Source: Streptomyces sp. NBC_01341
GTDB taxonomy: Bacteria; Actinomycetota; Actinomycetes; Streptomycetales; Streptomycetaceae
Direction: 5' to 3'
Assembly (NCBI RefSeq): GCF_035946055.1
Contig: NZ_CP108364.1
Coordinates: 4,774,001 to 4,838,000 of the forward strand
Length of the DNA stretch: 64,000 nt
Shown here: piece after piece, positions 8,233 to 17,630 of the stretch
Layout of the letters: the number at the start of each line of letters is the position of its first letter
How positions within the stretch are numbered: the stretch's first letter is position 1
Notes under the pieces: model-generated
Seen by the model: only the letters and a program-made list of their open reading frames with translations
Database searches by the model: none
What the model was told of the DNA's origin: nothing
Program-made: the position numbers and the translations under genes

Positions 8233-9171
8233 TCACTCCTTGTGGGACAGCGCGCGGACAGTACGGGACGGGCTCGGGCGGCCCAGTTGTTCGGCCATCC
8301 ACACGCTTGTGGCGGTGAGTGCGCCGAGATCGACTCCGGTGTCCACACCGAGGCCGTCGAGCATCCACACGAGGTCCTCGGTGGCGAGATTTCCGGTCGC
8401 GCTCTTCGCGTAGGGGCAGCCGCCCAGGCCGCCCGCCGAGGCGTCGACGGTGGTCACCCCGTGCTGGAGCGCGGCCAGGGTGTTGGACAGCGCCTGGCCG
8501 TAGGTGTCGTGGAAGTGCACCCCGATGGTGGCGGTCGGGACCCCGGCCTCGTTCAGTGCCGAGAGCAGGGCCCCCACATGGCCCGGGGTGGCGACGCCGA
8601 TCGTGTCACCCAGGGACAGCTCGTCGCAGCCGAGGTCCACGAGGGCCTTCGCGACCCGGACGACCTGTGGGACGGGCACGGCGCCCTCCCACGGGTCGCC
8701 GAAGCACATCGACAGATAGCCGCGCACATGCACGCCGGCCTCCCGCGCCCGGGCGACGACGGGCTCGAACATGGCGAGCGACTCGTCCACCGTGCGGTTG
8801 AGGTTCCGGCCGGCGAACGTCTCCGTCGCCGAACCGAACACGGCGACCCGGCGCGCGCCGAGTGCGAGCGCGCGGTCCAGACCGCGCTCGTTCGGCACGA
8901 GGACGGGAAGCGCCGCGCCGATGTCACCGAGCATCGGGAACAGCTGCTCGGCGTCGGCGAGCTGGGGCACCCACTTCGGGTGGACGAAGCTGGTCGCCTC
9001 GATCGTGGAGAGCCCGGCCGCCGCGAGCCTGTGGACGAACTCCGCCTTCACCTCGGTCGGTACGACGGACTTCTCGTTCTGCAGGCCGTCGCGCGCGCCG
9101 ACCTCATGGATGCGGACCCGGGACGGCAGCCCGGGGGCCGGCACCGTCATGGGCAGTCCGGTGCCGGTCAC
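8233..9171 (-). CDS. Hydroxymethylglutaryl-CoA lyase
   Basis: It cleaves 3-hydroxy-3-methylglutaryl-CoA to acetyl-CoA and acetoacetate, the last step of leucine breakdown. The 312-residue TIM barrel has the metal-site start EVGARDGLQNE (residues about 24-34), FHDTYGQAL in the metal-binding region and GGLGGCPYAKSATGN with the catalytic cysteine. The GTG start at 9169-9171 overlaps the stop of the carboxylase alpha-subunit gene (GTGA), so translation is probably coupled. Length and motifs are normal. Confidence 0.95.
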   Translation of the reverse strand: MTGTGLPMTVPAPGLPSRVRIHEVGARDGLQNEKSVVPTEVKAEFVHRLAAAGLSTIEATSFVHPKWVPQLADAEQLFPMLGDIGAALPVLVPNERGLDRALALGARRVAVFGSATETFAGRNLNRTVDESLAMFEPVVARAREAGVHVRGYLSMCFGDPWEGAVPVPQVVRVAKALVDLGCDELSLGDTIGVATPGHVGALLSALNEAGVPTATIGVHFHDTYGQALSNTLAALQHGVTTVDASAGGLGGCPYAKSATGNLATEDLVWMLDGLGVDTGVDLGALTATSVWMAEQLGRPSPSRTVRALSHKE

Positions 9172-11213
9172 GACTCCTCCTTCGGGGCCACCACGGCCAG
9201 GATCTGGTCCATGGCGACGGTGGCTCCCGCGACGACGTCCAGCTCGGTGACGGTCCCGGCGTGCGGTGCGGAGATGACGTGCTCCATCTTCATCGCCTCC
9301 ACGACCAGCAGGCTCTGTCCGGCGGCGACCTCGTCGCCGACGGCCACCTTCACCACCGTGACGGTCCCGGGCATGGGCGCGGCCAGCGTGTCCGCGCCGG
9401 AGCGGGCGGCGCCGCCCAGGGACGCCTCGACCGGGTCGTGGTCCTGGACGTGCCAGGTTTCCCCGTCCCGGCCGAGCCAGATCCCGTCCGGGGCCGACGC
9501 GCAGCTGAACACATGGGTCAGCCCGTCGGATTCGACGACGACACGGTGCCCGGACCGCTCGACGAGCCGGGCATCAGCCGAGGGGACCGGCGGGGGAACG
9601 GGACCGCAGGTGTCCGGCGTCCCCTCGCGCTCGCCCGCGTGGCCGAACGACAGGCGGGCGCCGCCTCCGGCATGCGTACGCAGCCCCACCCGCACCGGCT
9701 CGTGGCCCGGGACCCGGAAGTGGTGGAAGGTCTCGGCGGGAGTGCCGCCCAGCCGCCAGCCACTGGGCACCGAGAAGGGGTCGGTCCAGCCGGCCGAAGG
9801 CACCGGAGCCTGCCGCAGCAGCGCCGCCGTCGCGTACACCTCCTCCGGCACACCGTCCGGCACGAGACCGTCCGCCTCACGCTCCACGAGCCCCGTGTCC
9901 AACTCGCCCGCGGCGACCGCCGGATGGGCCAGCAGACGCCGCAGGAAGCCGGCGTTCGTCGGGACGCCGAGGACCACCGTGTCGGCCAGCGCGGCGCGCA
10001 GTCTGCGCAGGGCGGTCGCACGGTCGGGGCCGTACGCGATGACCTTGGAGAGCATCGGGTCGTAGGTGCTGCCGACCGGGACGCCCTCGCTGAGGCCCGA
10101 GTCGGTCCGGGTCCCGTCGCCCTGCGGTTCGTGCAGCGCCAGCACGGTGCCGCCGGACGGCAGGAAGCCGCGCGCCGGGTCCTCCGCGCAGACCCTGGCC
10201 TCGACGGCATGCCCGGTGAGGGTGATGTCGTCCTGGGCGTACGGGAGGCGCTCGCCCGCGGCGACCCGCAGCTGCCACTCCACCAGGTCGAGACCGGTGA
10301 TCAGCTCGGTGACGGGATGCTCGACCTGGAGACGGGTGTTCATCTCCATGAAGTAGTACGAGGCCGGGTCGTTGCCCGGGACGATGAACTCCACCGTGCC
10401 CGCGCCGACGTACCCGCAGGAACGGGCCGCCTGCACGGCCGCCTCGCCCATCGCGGCCCGGGTCGCCTCGTCCAGCAGGACCGAGGGTGCCTCCTCGATG
10501 ATCTTCTGGTGACGGCGCTGGAGCGAGCACTCGCGCTCGCCGAGGTGGACCACGGTGCCGTGACCGTCGGCGAGCACCTGGATCTCGATGTGGCGCGGCC
10601 GGTCGATCCACCGCTCCACCAGCAGGGTGTCGTCACCGAACGAGGCCCGCGCCTCGCGCCGGGCCGCGGCGATCTCGTCCGCGAGCAACAGCTCGTCGCG
10701 CACCAGCCGCATGCCCTTGCCCCCGCCGCCCGCCGACGGTTTCAGCAGGACGGGCATGCCGATCTCCCGGGCGGCCGTTGCCAGTTGTCCGTCGGTGAGT
10801 CCGCTGCCGGACGACCCGGGAACCACGGGAACACCGGCAGCGGCGACGGTCTCCTTGGCGCGGATCTTGTCACCCATCAGCGAGATCGCCGAGGCGGGCG
10901 GGCCGATGAAGACGAGCCCGGCATCGGCGCACGCGCGCGCGAAGCCCGCGTTCTCGGCGAGGAAGCCGTATCCCGGATGGACGGCCTCGGCACCCGTGCG
11001 GCGGGCGGCGTCCAGCAGCCGCTCCACCGACAGATAGCTCTCGGCCGCGGGTGCGGGGCCGATCCGCACCGCCGTGTCGGCCTCCCGCACGTGGCGGGCG
11101 TCCGCATCGGCGTCGCTGAAGACGGCGACCGACCGTACGCCGAGTTCGCGCAGGGTCCGGATGACCCGGACCGCGATCTCGCCACGGTTGGCGACCAGAA
11201 CAGTGCTGAACAT
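9168..11213 (-). CDS. Biotin-dependent acyl-CoA carboxylase alpha subunit (methylcrotonyl-CoA type)
   Basis: The 681-residue protein joins a biotin carboxylase domain (about 1-450: LVANRGEIAVRVIRT, then GYGFLAENAGFARAC and the SAGGGGKGMR ATP loop) to a linker and a C-terminal biotin carrier domain with the biotinylation site VVEAMKMEHVIS. With the beta subunit just upstream and HMG-CoA lyase downstream it is most likely the 3-methylcrotonyl-CoA carboxylase alpha chain, adding CO2 to the leucine intermediate. ATG 11211-11213 matches the conserved MFSTVLVANRGEIA start; upstream codons lack family similarity. The gap to the beta-subunit stop is 13 bp. Confidence 0.94.
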   Translation of the reverse strand: MFSTVLVANRGEIAVRVIRTLRELGVRSVAVFSDADADARHVREADTAVRIGPAPAAESYLSVERLLDAARRTGAEAVHPGYGFLAENAGFARACADAGLVFIGPPASAISLMGDKIRAKETVAAAGVPVVPGSSGSGLTDGQLATAAREIGMPVLLKPSAGGGGKGMRLVRDELLLADEIAAARREARASFGDDTLLVERWIDRPRHIEIQVLADGHGTVVHLGERECSLQRRHQKIIEEAPSVLLDEATRAAMGEAAVQAARSCGYVGAGTVEFIVPGNDPASYYFMEMNTRLQVEHPVTELITGLDLVEWQLRVAAGERLPYAQDDITLTGHAVEARVCAEDPARGFLPSGGTVLALHEPQGDGTRTDSGLSEGVPVGSTYDPMLSKVIAYGPDRATALRRLRAALADTVVLGVPTNAGFLRRLLAHPAVAAGELDTGLVEREADGLVPDGVPEEVYATAALLRQAPVPSAGWTDPFSVPSGWRLGGTPAETFHHFRVPGHEPVRVGLRTHAGGGARLSFGHAGEREGTPDTCGPVPPPVPSADARLVERSGHRVVVESDGLTHVFSCASAPDGIWLGRDGETWHVQDHDPVEASLGGAARSGADTLAAPMPGTVTVVKVAVGDEVAAGQSLLVVEAMKMEHVISAPHAGTVTELDVVAGATVAMDQILAVVAPKEES

Positions 11214-11226
11214 GGAAGTCCTCACA

Positions 11227-12843
<1,617 letters not shown>

Positions 12844-12885
12844 CCTGTCGAGCCCCCTTGCCCGTACCGCAGTAGTCGGATGAGA

Positions 12886-12901
12886 GTTAATGAGCGTTAA
12901 C
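12886..12901. promoter_or_regulatory. Operator-like repeat 1 between carboxylase operon and TetR gene
   Basis: GTTAATGAGCGTTAAC is an imperfect palindrome and nearly identical to a second copy starting 29 bp further on. It falls in the divergent promoter region, the expected site for an autoregulating TetR repressor. Confidence 0.75.
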
Positions 12902-12914
12902 GCATTGCGCTCAG

Positions 12915-12930
12915 GTTAACGAGCGCTAAC
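12915..12930. promoter_or_regulatory. Operator-like repeat 2 between carboxylase operon and TetR gene
   Basis: GTTAACGAGCGCTAAC shares 14 of 16 bases with repeat 1. Its end lies 24 bp before the TetR ATG, so binding would block the TetR promoter, while repeat 1 lies closer to the carboxylase start. Confidence 0.75.
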
Positions 12931-12953
12931 CCGCCTGTCTAGAATGAATCCTC

Positions 12954-13568
12954 ATGAGCACCCATGCCGCCGCCCGAGTCGCGGCTCCCACCCGCCGCGA
13001 GCAGATCCTCCGGGAGGCCGCCCGCCTCTTCGCCGAGCGCGGCTTCCACGGTGTCGGGGTCGACGAGATAGGGGCGGCGGTCGGCATCAGCGGGCCCGGC
13101 CTGTACCGGCACTTCCCGGGGAAGGACGCCATGCTCGCCGAGCTGCTCGTCGGCATCAGCGAGCGCCTGCTGGCGGGCGGGCGGCTGCGCGTCACCGAGG
13201 ACGGAGCCTCCCGGGGGAGCTCCCCCGAGGCGCTGCTGGACGCCCTCATCGAGGGCCACATCGACTTCGCGCTGGACGACCGGCCCCTGATCACGCTCCA
13301 CGACCGCGAGCTGGACCGGCTGCGCGACACCGACCGCAAGCGTGTGCGCCAGCTCCAGCGGCAGTACGTCGAGGTCTGGGTCGAGGCCGTGCGCGCTCTC
13401 TATCCCGCTCTCGCGGAGGGTGAGGCCAGGGTCACCGTCCACGCGGTGTTCGGCCTGCTGAACTCCACGCCCCACCTCACCCGCCCCGAGGCCCTTCCGG
13501 ACCGCTCGGCGACCGCCGCGCTGCTGCACCGGCTCGCGCGCGGCGCGTTCGCGGCGGCCGCCGTCTAG
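12954..13568 (+). CDS. TetR-family regulator of the acyl-CoA operon
   Basis: A 204-residue protein with an N-terminal TetR helix-turn-helix (TRREQILREAARLFAERGFH, then DEIGAAVGISGPGLYRHFPG, about residues 13-63) and a C-terminal all-helical ligand domain. Divergent arrangement with the carboxylase genes and the two similar repeats between them make it the probable repressor, released by an acyl-CoA intermediate; the ligand is inferred. A TetR protein sits at the same place in other streptomycetes. Its last four bases overlap the end of the convergent MarR gene. Confidence 0.92.
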   Translation: MSTHAAARVAAPTRREQILREAARLFAERGFHGVGVDEIGAAVGISGPGLYRHFPGKDAMLAELLVGISERLLAGGRLRVTEDGASRGSSPEALLDALIEGHIDFALDDRPLITLHDRELDRLRDTDRKRVRQLQRQYVEVWVEAVRALYPALAEGEARVTVHAVFGLLNSTPHLTRPEALPDRSATAALLHRLARGAFAAAAV

Positions 13569-14068
13569 GCGTCGGGCCCCGGACCGCCCTCCCCGGCCCT
13601 GATCTCGTCCAGCGACTCCTGCAGGGCGGCCCGGGCGCGGCCGAACCAGTCGGCCAGTACGGCGATCTCGTCGGGCCCGTAGTCGGCGAACAGGGTGCCC
13701 AGGCGGGCGTAGAACGGGCCGTACACCGCGAGGACGCGTTCCTGTGCCGATTCCTCCATCACGACGTGCACCCTGCGCCGGTCGCCCGGGACGGGCTGCC
13801 GCCTGGCGAAGCCGGCCCTCTCCAGCCGGTTGAGCACGCCCGTCACCCCGCCGGTGGTCAGCCGTGCGCGTTCGGCGAGGTCGCCGGCGGCCAGCGGTTC
13901 CCCGGACAGGGCCGCCTCCATCACGAAGCCGAGGCAGGTCAGGTCGGTGGTGTTGAGGCCGAGCCGCCCGGCGATGTCGTGCTGCCCGAACTGCGCCAGC
14001 GCGATCATCCGGTCCATCGCCTGCAGCGCCTGGTCGGCCGTCGCCTCCGGGCGCTTCTTGCCGTTCAC
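13565..14068 (-). CDS. MarR-family transcriptional regulator
   Basis: A 167-residue winged-helix protein. LAERARLTTGGVTGVLNRLE (residues about 62-81) is the recognition region and PGDRRRVHVVM the wing, typical of MarR. GTG 14066-14068 is the start. An AT-rich palindromic region precedes it and faces the divergent small membrane-protein gene, which is its most likely target besides itself. The effector is unknown. Confidence 0.9.
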   Translation of the reverse strand: MNGKKRPEATADQALQAMDRMIALAQFGQHDIAGRLGLNTTDLTCLGFVMEAALSGEPLAAGDLAERARLTTGGVTGVLNRLERAGFARRQPVPGDRRRVHVVMEESAQERVLAVYGPFYARLGTLFADYGPDEIAVLADWFGRARAALQESLDEIRAGEGGPGPDA

Positions 14069-14078
14069 GCGGATTCCC

Positions 14079-14107
14079 CTTAGTATCTAAGTTACTTAGT
14101 TTATAAG
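14079..14107. promoter_or_regulatory. Tandem MarR-type operator
   Basis: Two 13-bp inverted repeats, CTTAGTATCTAAG (14079-14091) and CTTAGTTTATAAG (14095-14107), are spaced 16 bp centre to centre. The stretch is strikingly AT-rich for this genome. It lies directly upstream of the MarR start and 50-80 bp before the divergent gene, consistent with dual control. Confidence 0.7.
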
Positions 14108-14160
14108 CTATTGGCCGGGTGACCACCGGTCGCTGAACTATCACATCCCGAGGAGCCGAC

Positions 14161-14520
14161 GTGAGCGCACACGGTGACCACGACCTGGGCCACACCGTGG
14201 CCGGCTGGACCGGTACGGCCATGGGCGTCCTGGGCGGCGCGGTGCTGGGGGCGGGGGTCGTCACCGCCTCCGCGGCGGTCCTGTGGGCCGGGGCGGCGGT
14301 GGTCGTCCTGGCGGCGCCGGCCTGCTGGGTACTCCATCTGGCCGGATGGGGCAAAGCCACGGGGCCGCGCCCGAAGGCGGCCCAGGACTGGCGCGTCAGG
14401 GACACCGGGGTCCGCCCCGGCCACCCGGACTGCCTCGGCTGCCGGATGGCCGGACGGGGCCGGTCCCGGGCGGCCGCCACCGCCGATCCGGCACCGGCCT
14501 CCCGGCCCGCCGCGGTGTGA
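14161..14520 (+). CDS. Small two-helix membrane protein (HGxxPAAW-like)
   Basis: A 119-residue protein starting at GTG 14161 with GAGGAG five bases upstream. The start HGDHDLGHTVAGWTG resembles the HGxxPAAW small-protein group of actinobacteria. Two adjacent hydrophobic helices (about 18-40 and 42-64) are followed by a soluble tail with a CLGC pair and an Arg/Ala-rich end. No enzymatic function is known to me. Its divergent pairing with the MarR gene suggests MarR control. Confidence 0.7.
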   Translation: MSAHGDHDLGHTVAGWTGTAMGVLGGAVLGAGVVTASAAVLWAGAAVVVLAAPACWVLHLAGWGKATGPRPKAAQDWRVRDTGVRPGHPDCLGCRMAGRGRSRAAATADPAPASRPAAV

Positions 14521-14620
14521 GGGCCGCGCCCGGCCCCGGAACCGGCGCGACGGGATCTCATCGGATTCCGCGGTACGGGACGCCCGGCACGTGGCGCGCC
14601 CCTGACGGCACAATGGGTGC

Positions 14621-15412
14621 ATGCCCATACCCAGCCGCGCCGCCCTCGTCGAGCACCTCGTCCGCACACGTATCGCGGGCGATGTCGCCACCCCCCGGGA
14701 CAACAACCTCTCCCACTACCGCCAGCTCGCCAACGGCAACCGCCATTTCTGGCTGGGCGTGGAGCTCGGTGACCGGTGGACCGACGAGCAGGACGTGCTG
14801 GCCGTGATGGCCGAGCGGTGCGGCGTCGTCGACGACCCCGAGCACCGGCAGGGGCAGGACACCATCGACCCGGAGCTGACGGTCGACGCCCTGGACCGGA
14901 TGGCGGCCCGCCTGCGGAAGGCGGCGGCAGACGGCGAGCGGGTGCTGTTCGCCACCGGCCACCCCGGCGGACTGCTCGACGTCCACCGGCAGACCGCGAA
15001 CGCCCTGCGGGCCGCCGGATGCGAGATCGTCAGGATCCCCGGCGGGCTGATGGCCGACGAGGGCATGGTCTTCCAGTTCGCCGACGTCGCCGTGCTGGAA
15101 CGCGGGGCCACCCTCTGGCACACGCACTCCCCGGTCCCCATGGCCACCATCCTGGACGCCCTGGAGCGCGAGGGCCGGCCCATGCCCGACCTCGTCGTGG
15201 CCGACCACGGGTGGGCCGGGTGTGCGGGGCAGCGCGGCATCGACTCGATCGGCTACGCGGACTGCAACGACCCCGCACTCTTCCTCGGGGAGGCGGAGGG
15301 CACCCTCCAAGTCACCGTCCCGCTCGACGACCACGTCGCCGACCCGCGGTTCTACGACCCGATGACCGAGTACCTCCTGGACGCCGCCGGACTGCTCCCC
15401 GCCGACGCGTGA
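14621..15412 (+). CDS. Conserved Streptomyces protein, annotated elsewhere as a phosphatase
   Basis: A soluble 263-residue protein. Visible conserved-looking parts are DNNLSHYRQLANGNRHFWLG, LFATGHPGGLLDVHRQ, LWHTHSPVPMATIL and VVADHGWAGCAGQRGID. The several His and Asp residues could form a metal or phosphate site, but I cannot place it in a characterised family. I recall similar actinobacterial proteins carrying the automatic label phosphatase. The ATG follows a CACAAT hexamer by six bases, so the transcript may be leaderless. The gene ends at a perfect hairpin shared with the convergent WYL regulator. Confidence 0.65.
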   Translation: MPIPSRAALVEHLVRTRIAGDVATPRDNNLSHYRQLANGNRHFWLGVELGDRWTDEQDVLAVMAERCGVVDDPEHRQGQDTIDPELTVDALDRMAARLRKAAADGERVLFATGHPGGLLDVHRQTANALRAAGCEIVRIPGGLMADEGMVFQFADVAVLERGATLWHTHSPVPMATILDALEREGRPMPDLVVADHGWAGCAGQRGIDSIGYADCNDPALFLGEAEGTLQVTVPLDDHVADPRFYDPMTEYLLDAAGLLPADA

Positions 15413-15419
15413 CGAGCCG

Positions 15420-15443
15420 TGAGCCCCGGCGCGCCGGGGCTCA
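15420..15443. terminator. Bidirectional terminator
   Basis: A perfect 24-base palindrome (arm TGAGCCCCGGCG) lies 8 bp beyond the phosphatase-like gene and overlaps the stop codon of the convergent WYL gene. Confidence 0.85.
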
Positions 15444-16403
15444 GGCCCTCGTCGACCGGGCGTAGCGCCCCGCCAGCTCCTCCAGATGACGGACCAGCTC
15501 GGGCGGCCCGGTCACGGTGAAGTCGAAGCCCAGCATGCCCAGGTGGACGCCGAGCGAGTCCAGGGAGTCGGCGCCGGTGTCCAGGACACAGGTGTCCGCG
15601 TCGACGGGCTCCACCGTGCCCACCGCCGGGTTGATCCGCTCCAGCACGGCGCGGGCCGGGGCGTGGACCGTCACCCGGGCGCGGTGGCGCCACGCCGCCG
15701 CAGACGCCTTGCCCGCGACGTACGCCGCCGCGTCGCCCTCCGGGTCCCGGCGGGGCGCGAAGCGCGGACCGGCCGGCAGCAGCGGGGTGAGCCGGTCCAC
15801 ACGGAAGGTGCGCCAGTCGTCGCGGTCCACGTCCCACGCGACCAGGTACCACCGGCGGCCCCAGTTCACGACGCGCTGAGGCTCCACCAGGCGGCGCGCC
15901 GTGGCGCCCGCGTGGTCCCGGTACTCCATGCGCAGGCGCTCGTGGTCACGGCAGGCGGCCGTCAGCGTCATCAGCAGCTCGGTGTCGGTGTGCGGCGCGG
16001 GCCGGTCGGCCGGGACCGGGACGGCGTACTGCTGGAGGGCGCGGACCCGGCGGCGCAGCCGCGAGGGCAGGACCTGCTCCAGTTTGGCCAGGGCCCTGCC
16101 CGCCGTCTCCTCCGTACCGGCCAGGGCGCTCCCGGAGACGTTGCGCAGGGCCACCGCGACCGCCACCGCCTCGTCGTCCTCCAGGAGCAGCGGGGGCATC
16201 GCGCTGCCGGCGGCGAGCCGGTAGCCGCCCGTCGAGCCGCGCGACGCGTCCACCGGGTAGCCGAGGGTACGGAGCCGCTCGATGTCGTTGCGCACGGTCC
16301 GGCCGCTCACGCCGAGGCGCTCGGCGAGTTCCGTACCGGGCCACTCACGGGGGGTCTGCAGCAGCGAGAGCAGCCGCAGGAGGCGCGCGGAGGTTTCGAG
16401 CAT
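15441..16403 (-). CDS. YafY-type regulator with HTH and WYL domains
   Basis: A 320-residue protein: an N-terminal winged helix (LLRLLSLLQTPREWPGTELA, LGVSGRTVRNDIERLRTLGY), a middle region and a WYL domain (about 140-310) with VNWGRRWYLVAWDVDRDDWR, then a C-terminal capping region. WYL domains sense nucleic-acid or small-molecule ligands; the ligand here is unknown. The gene is divergent from the epoxide-hydrolase-like gene with 65 bp between the starts, and probably controls it. Such pairs are common in Streptomyces. Confidence 0.9.
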   Translation of the reverse strand: MLETSARLLRLLSLLQTPREWPGTELAERLGVSGRTVRNDIERLRTLGYPVDASRGSTGGYRLAAGSAMPPLLLEDDEAVAVAVALRNVSGSALAGTEETAGRALAKLEQVLPSRLRRRVRALQQYAVPVPADRPAPHTDTELLMTLTAACRDHERLRMEYRDHAGATARRLVEPQRVVNWGRRWYLVAWDVDRDDWRTFRVDRLTPLLPAGPRFAPRRDPEGDAAAYVAGKASAAAWRHRARVTVHAPARAVLERINPAVGTVEPVDADTCVLDTGADSLDSLGVHLGMLGFDFTVTGPPELVRHLEELAGRYARSTRA

Positions 16404-16468
16404 CGGGATGCGGCCCGCCTGTCTCTTTAGGAATGAACCGTGCCTATATGGATCCTAGAATTCCACTC

Positions 16469-17617
16469 ATGGAGAACAGCAACAACACCGCAGCTCAGCC
16501 CGTCCGTTCCTTCCGGGTCGACATCCCGCAGGCGGACGTCGAAGACCTGCGCGACCGTCTCGCCCGCACCCGCTGGAACACCGGCGTGGAGGGCGTCGGG
16601 GACTGGTCGCGCGGCGTGCCCGCCGACTACCTCAAGGACCTCGCCGCGTACTGGGCGGACGGCTTCGACTGGCGCAAGGCCGAGGCGCGGCTCAACGACT
16701 TCCCCCAGTACGTCACCGAGATCGACGGCCAGGACATCCACTTCGCGCACGTCCGCTCGGACCGTCCCGACGCCACCCCGCTGCTCCTGATCCACGACTG
16801 GCCCGGATCGTTCGTCCAGTTCGTCGACGTCATCGAACCGCTCTCGCGCGACTTCCACGTCGTCGTCACCTCCACCCCCGGGGTGGGATTCTCGGGCCCG
16901 CTGACCTCGCCCGGCTGGAACACCGGCAGGATCGCCCGGGCGTTCACCGAGCTCATGACCCGCCTCGGTTACGACCGCTACGGCGTCCAGGGCAATGGCG
17001 GCGGGGCATGGACCGCGGGCGAGATGGGCCGGATCGCGCCCGGCAGCATCATCGGCATCCACGTGAACGGCCTGGTCACCTTCCCCTCGGAGGACCCCGC
17101 GGACTTCGCCGGCCTGACGGAGTCCGAGCAGACCCGGCTGGAGCGGCTGCAGCGGTTCCGCGACGACAAGATGGGCTTCAACGCCATCCAGTCGACCAGG
17201 CCGGACACGGTCGCCTACGGCCTGAACGACTCGCCGGCCGGTCAGCTCGCCTGGATCGTCGAGAAGTTCAAGGAGTGGACCGACACCGCGAAGGAACTCC
17301 CCGAGGACGCGGTTGACCGGGACACCCTGCTCACCAACGTCAGCGTGTACTGGTTCACCGGCACCGCGGGGTCGTCGGCCCATCTCTACTACGAGATGGC
17401 CCACGACCCGGCCGCCTGGGCGCCGAAGGAGCGCGGCACCGTCCCCACCGCCGTGGCCGTCGCGCTCCCGTCCGACGTCGCCGTCCGCCGGTTCGCCGAA
17501 CGCGACCACAACGTGGTCCGCTGGACCGAGTTCGACCGGGGCGGCAACTTCCTCTCCCTGGAGCAGCCCGAGCTCCTGACCGAGGACGTGCGGGAGTTCT
17601 TCGCGGACCTCGGCTGA
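16469..17617 (+). CDS. Epoxide-hydrolase-like protein lacking catalytic Asp and His
   Basis: A 382-residue alpha/beta-hydrolase of the microsomal-type epoxide hydrolase group. The N-terminal EHN domain (RSFRVDIPQADVEDLRDRLA, TRWNTG) precedes the fold with the oxyanion motif HDWPGSFVQF and the lid motif YWFTGTAGSSAHLYYE. The nucleophile loop reads VQGNGGGAW where the family has QGGDxGAW, so Asp is Gly at residue 177. The C-terminal motif reads EFDRGGNF instead of GGHF, so the catalytic His is Asn at residue 360. ATG 16469 is preceded by a TAGAAT hexamer seven bases upstream, suggesting a leaderless transcript. It may be a pseudoenzyme or a changed enzyme. The frame is intact. Confidence 0.88.
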   Translation: MENSNNTAAQPVRSFRVDIPQADVEDLRDRLARTRWNTGVEGVGDWSRGVPADYLKDLAAYWADGFDWRKAEARLNDFPQYVTEIDGQDIHFAHVRSDRPDATPLLLIHDWPGSFVQFVDVIEPLSRDFHVVVTSTPGVGFSGPLTSPGWNTGRIARAFTELMTRLGYDRYGVQGNGGGAWTAGEMGRIAPGSIIGIHVNGLVTFPSEDPADFAGLTESEQTRLERLQRFRDDKMGFNAIQSTRPDTVAYGLNDSPAGQLAWIVEKFKEWTDTAKELPEDAVDRDTLLTNVSVYWFTGTAGSSAHLYYEMAHDPAAWAPKERGTVPTAVAVALPSDVAVRRFAERDHNVVRWTEFDRGGNFLSLEQPELLTEDVREFFADLG

Positions 17618-17630
17618 GAGCCTGCCGGGG

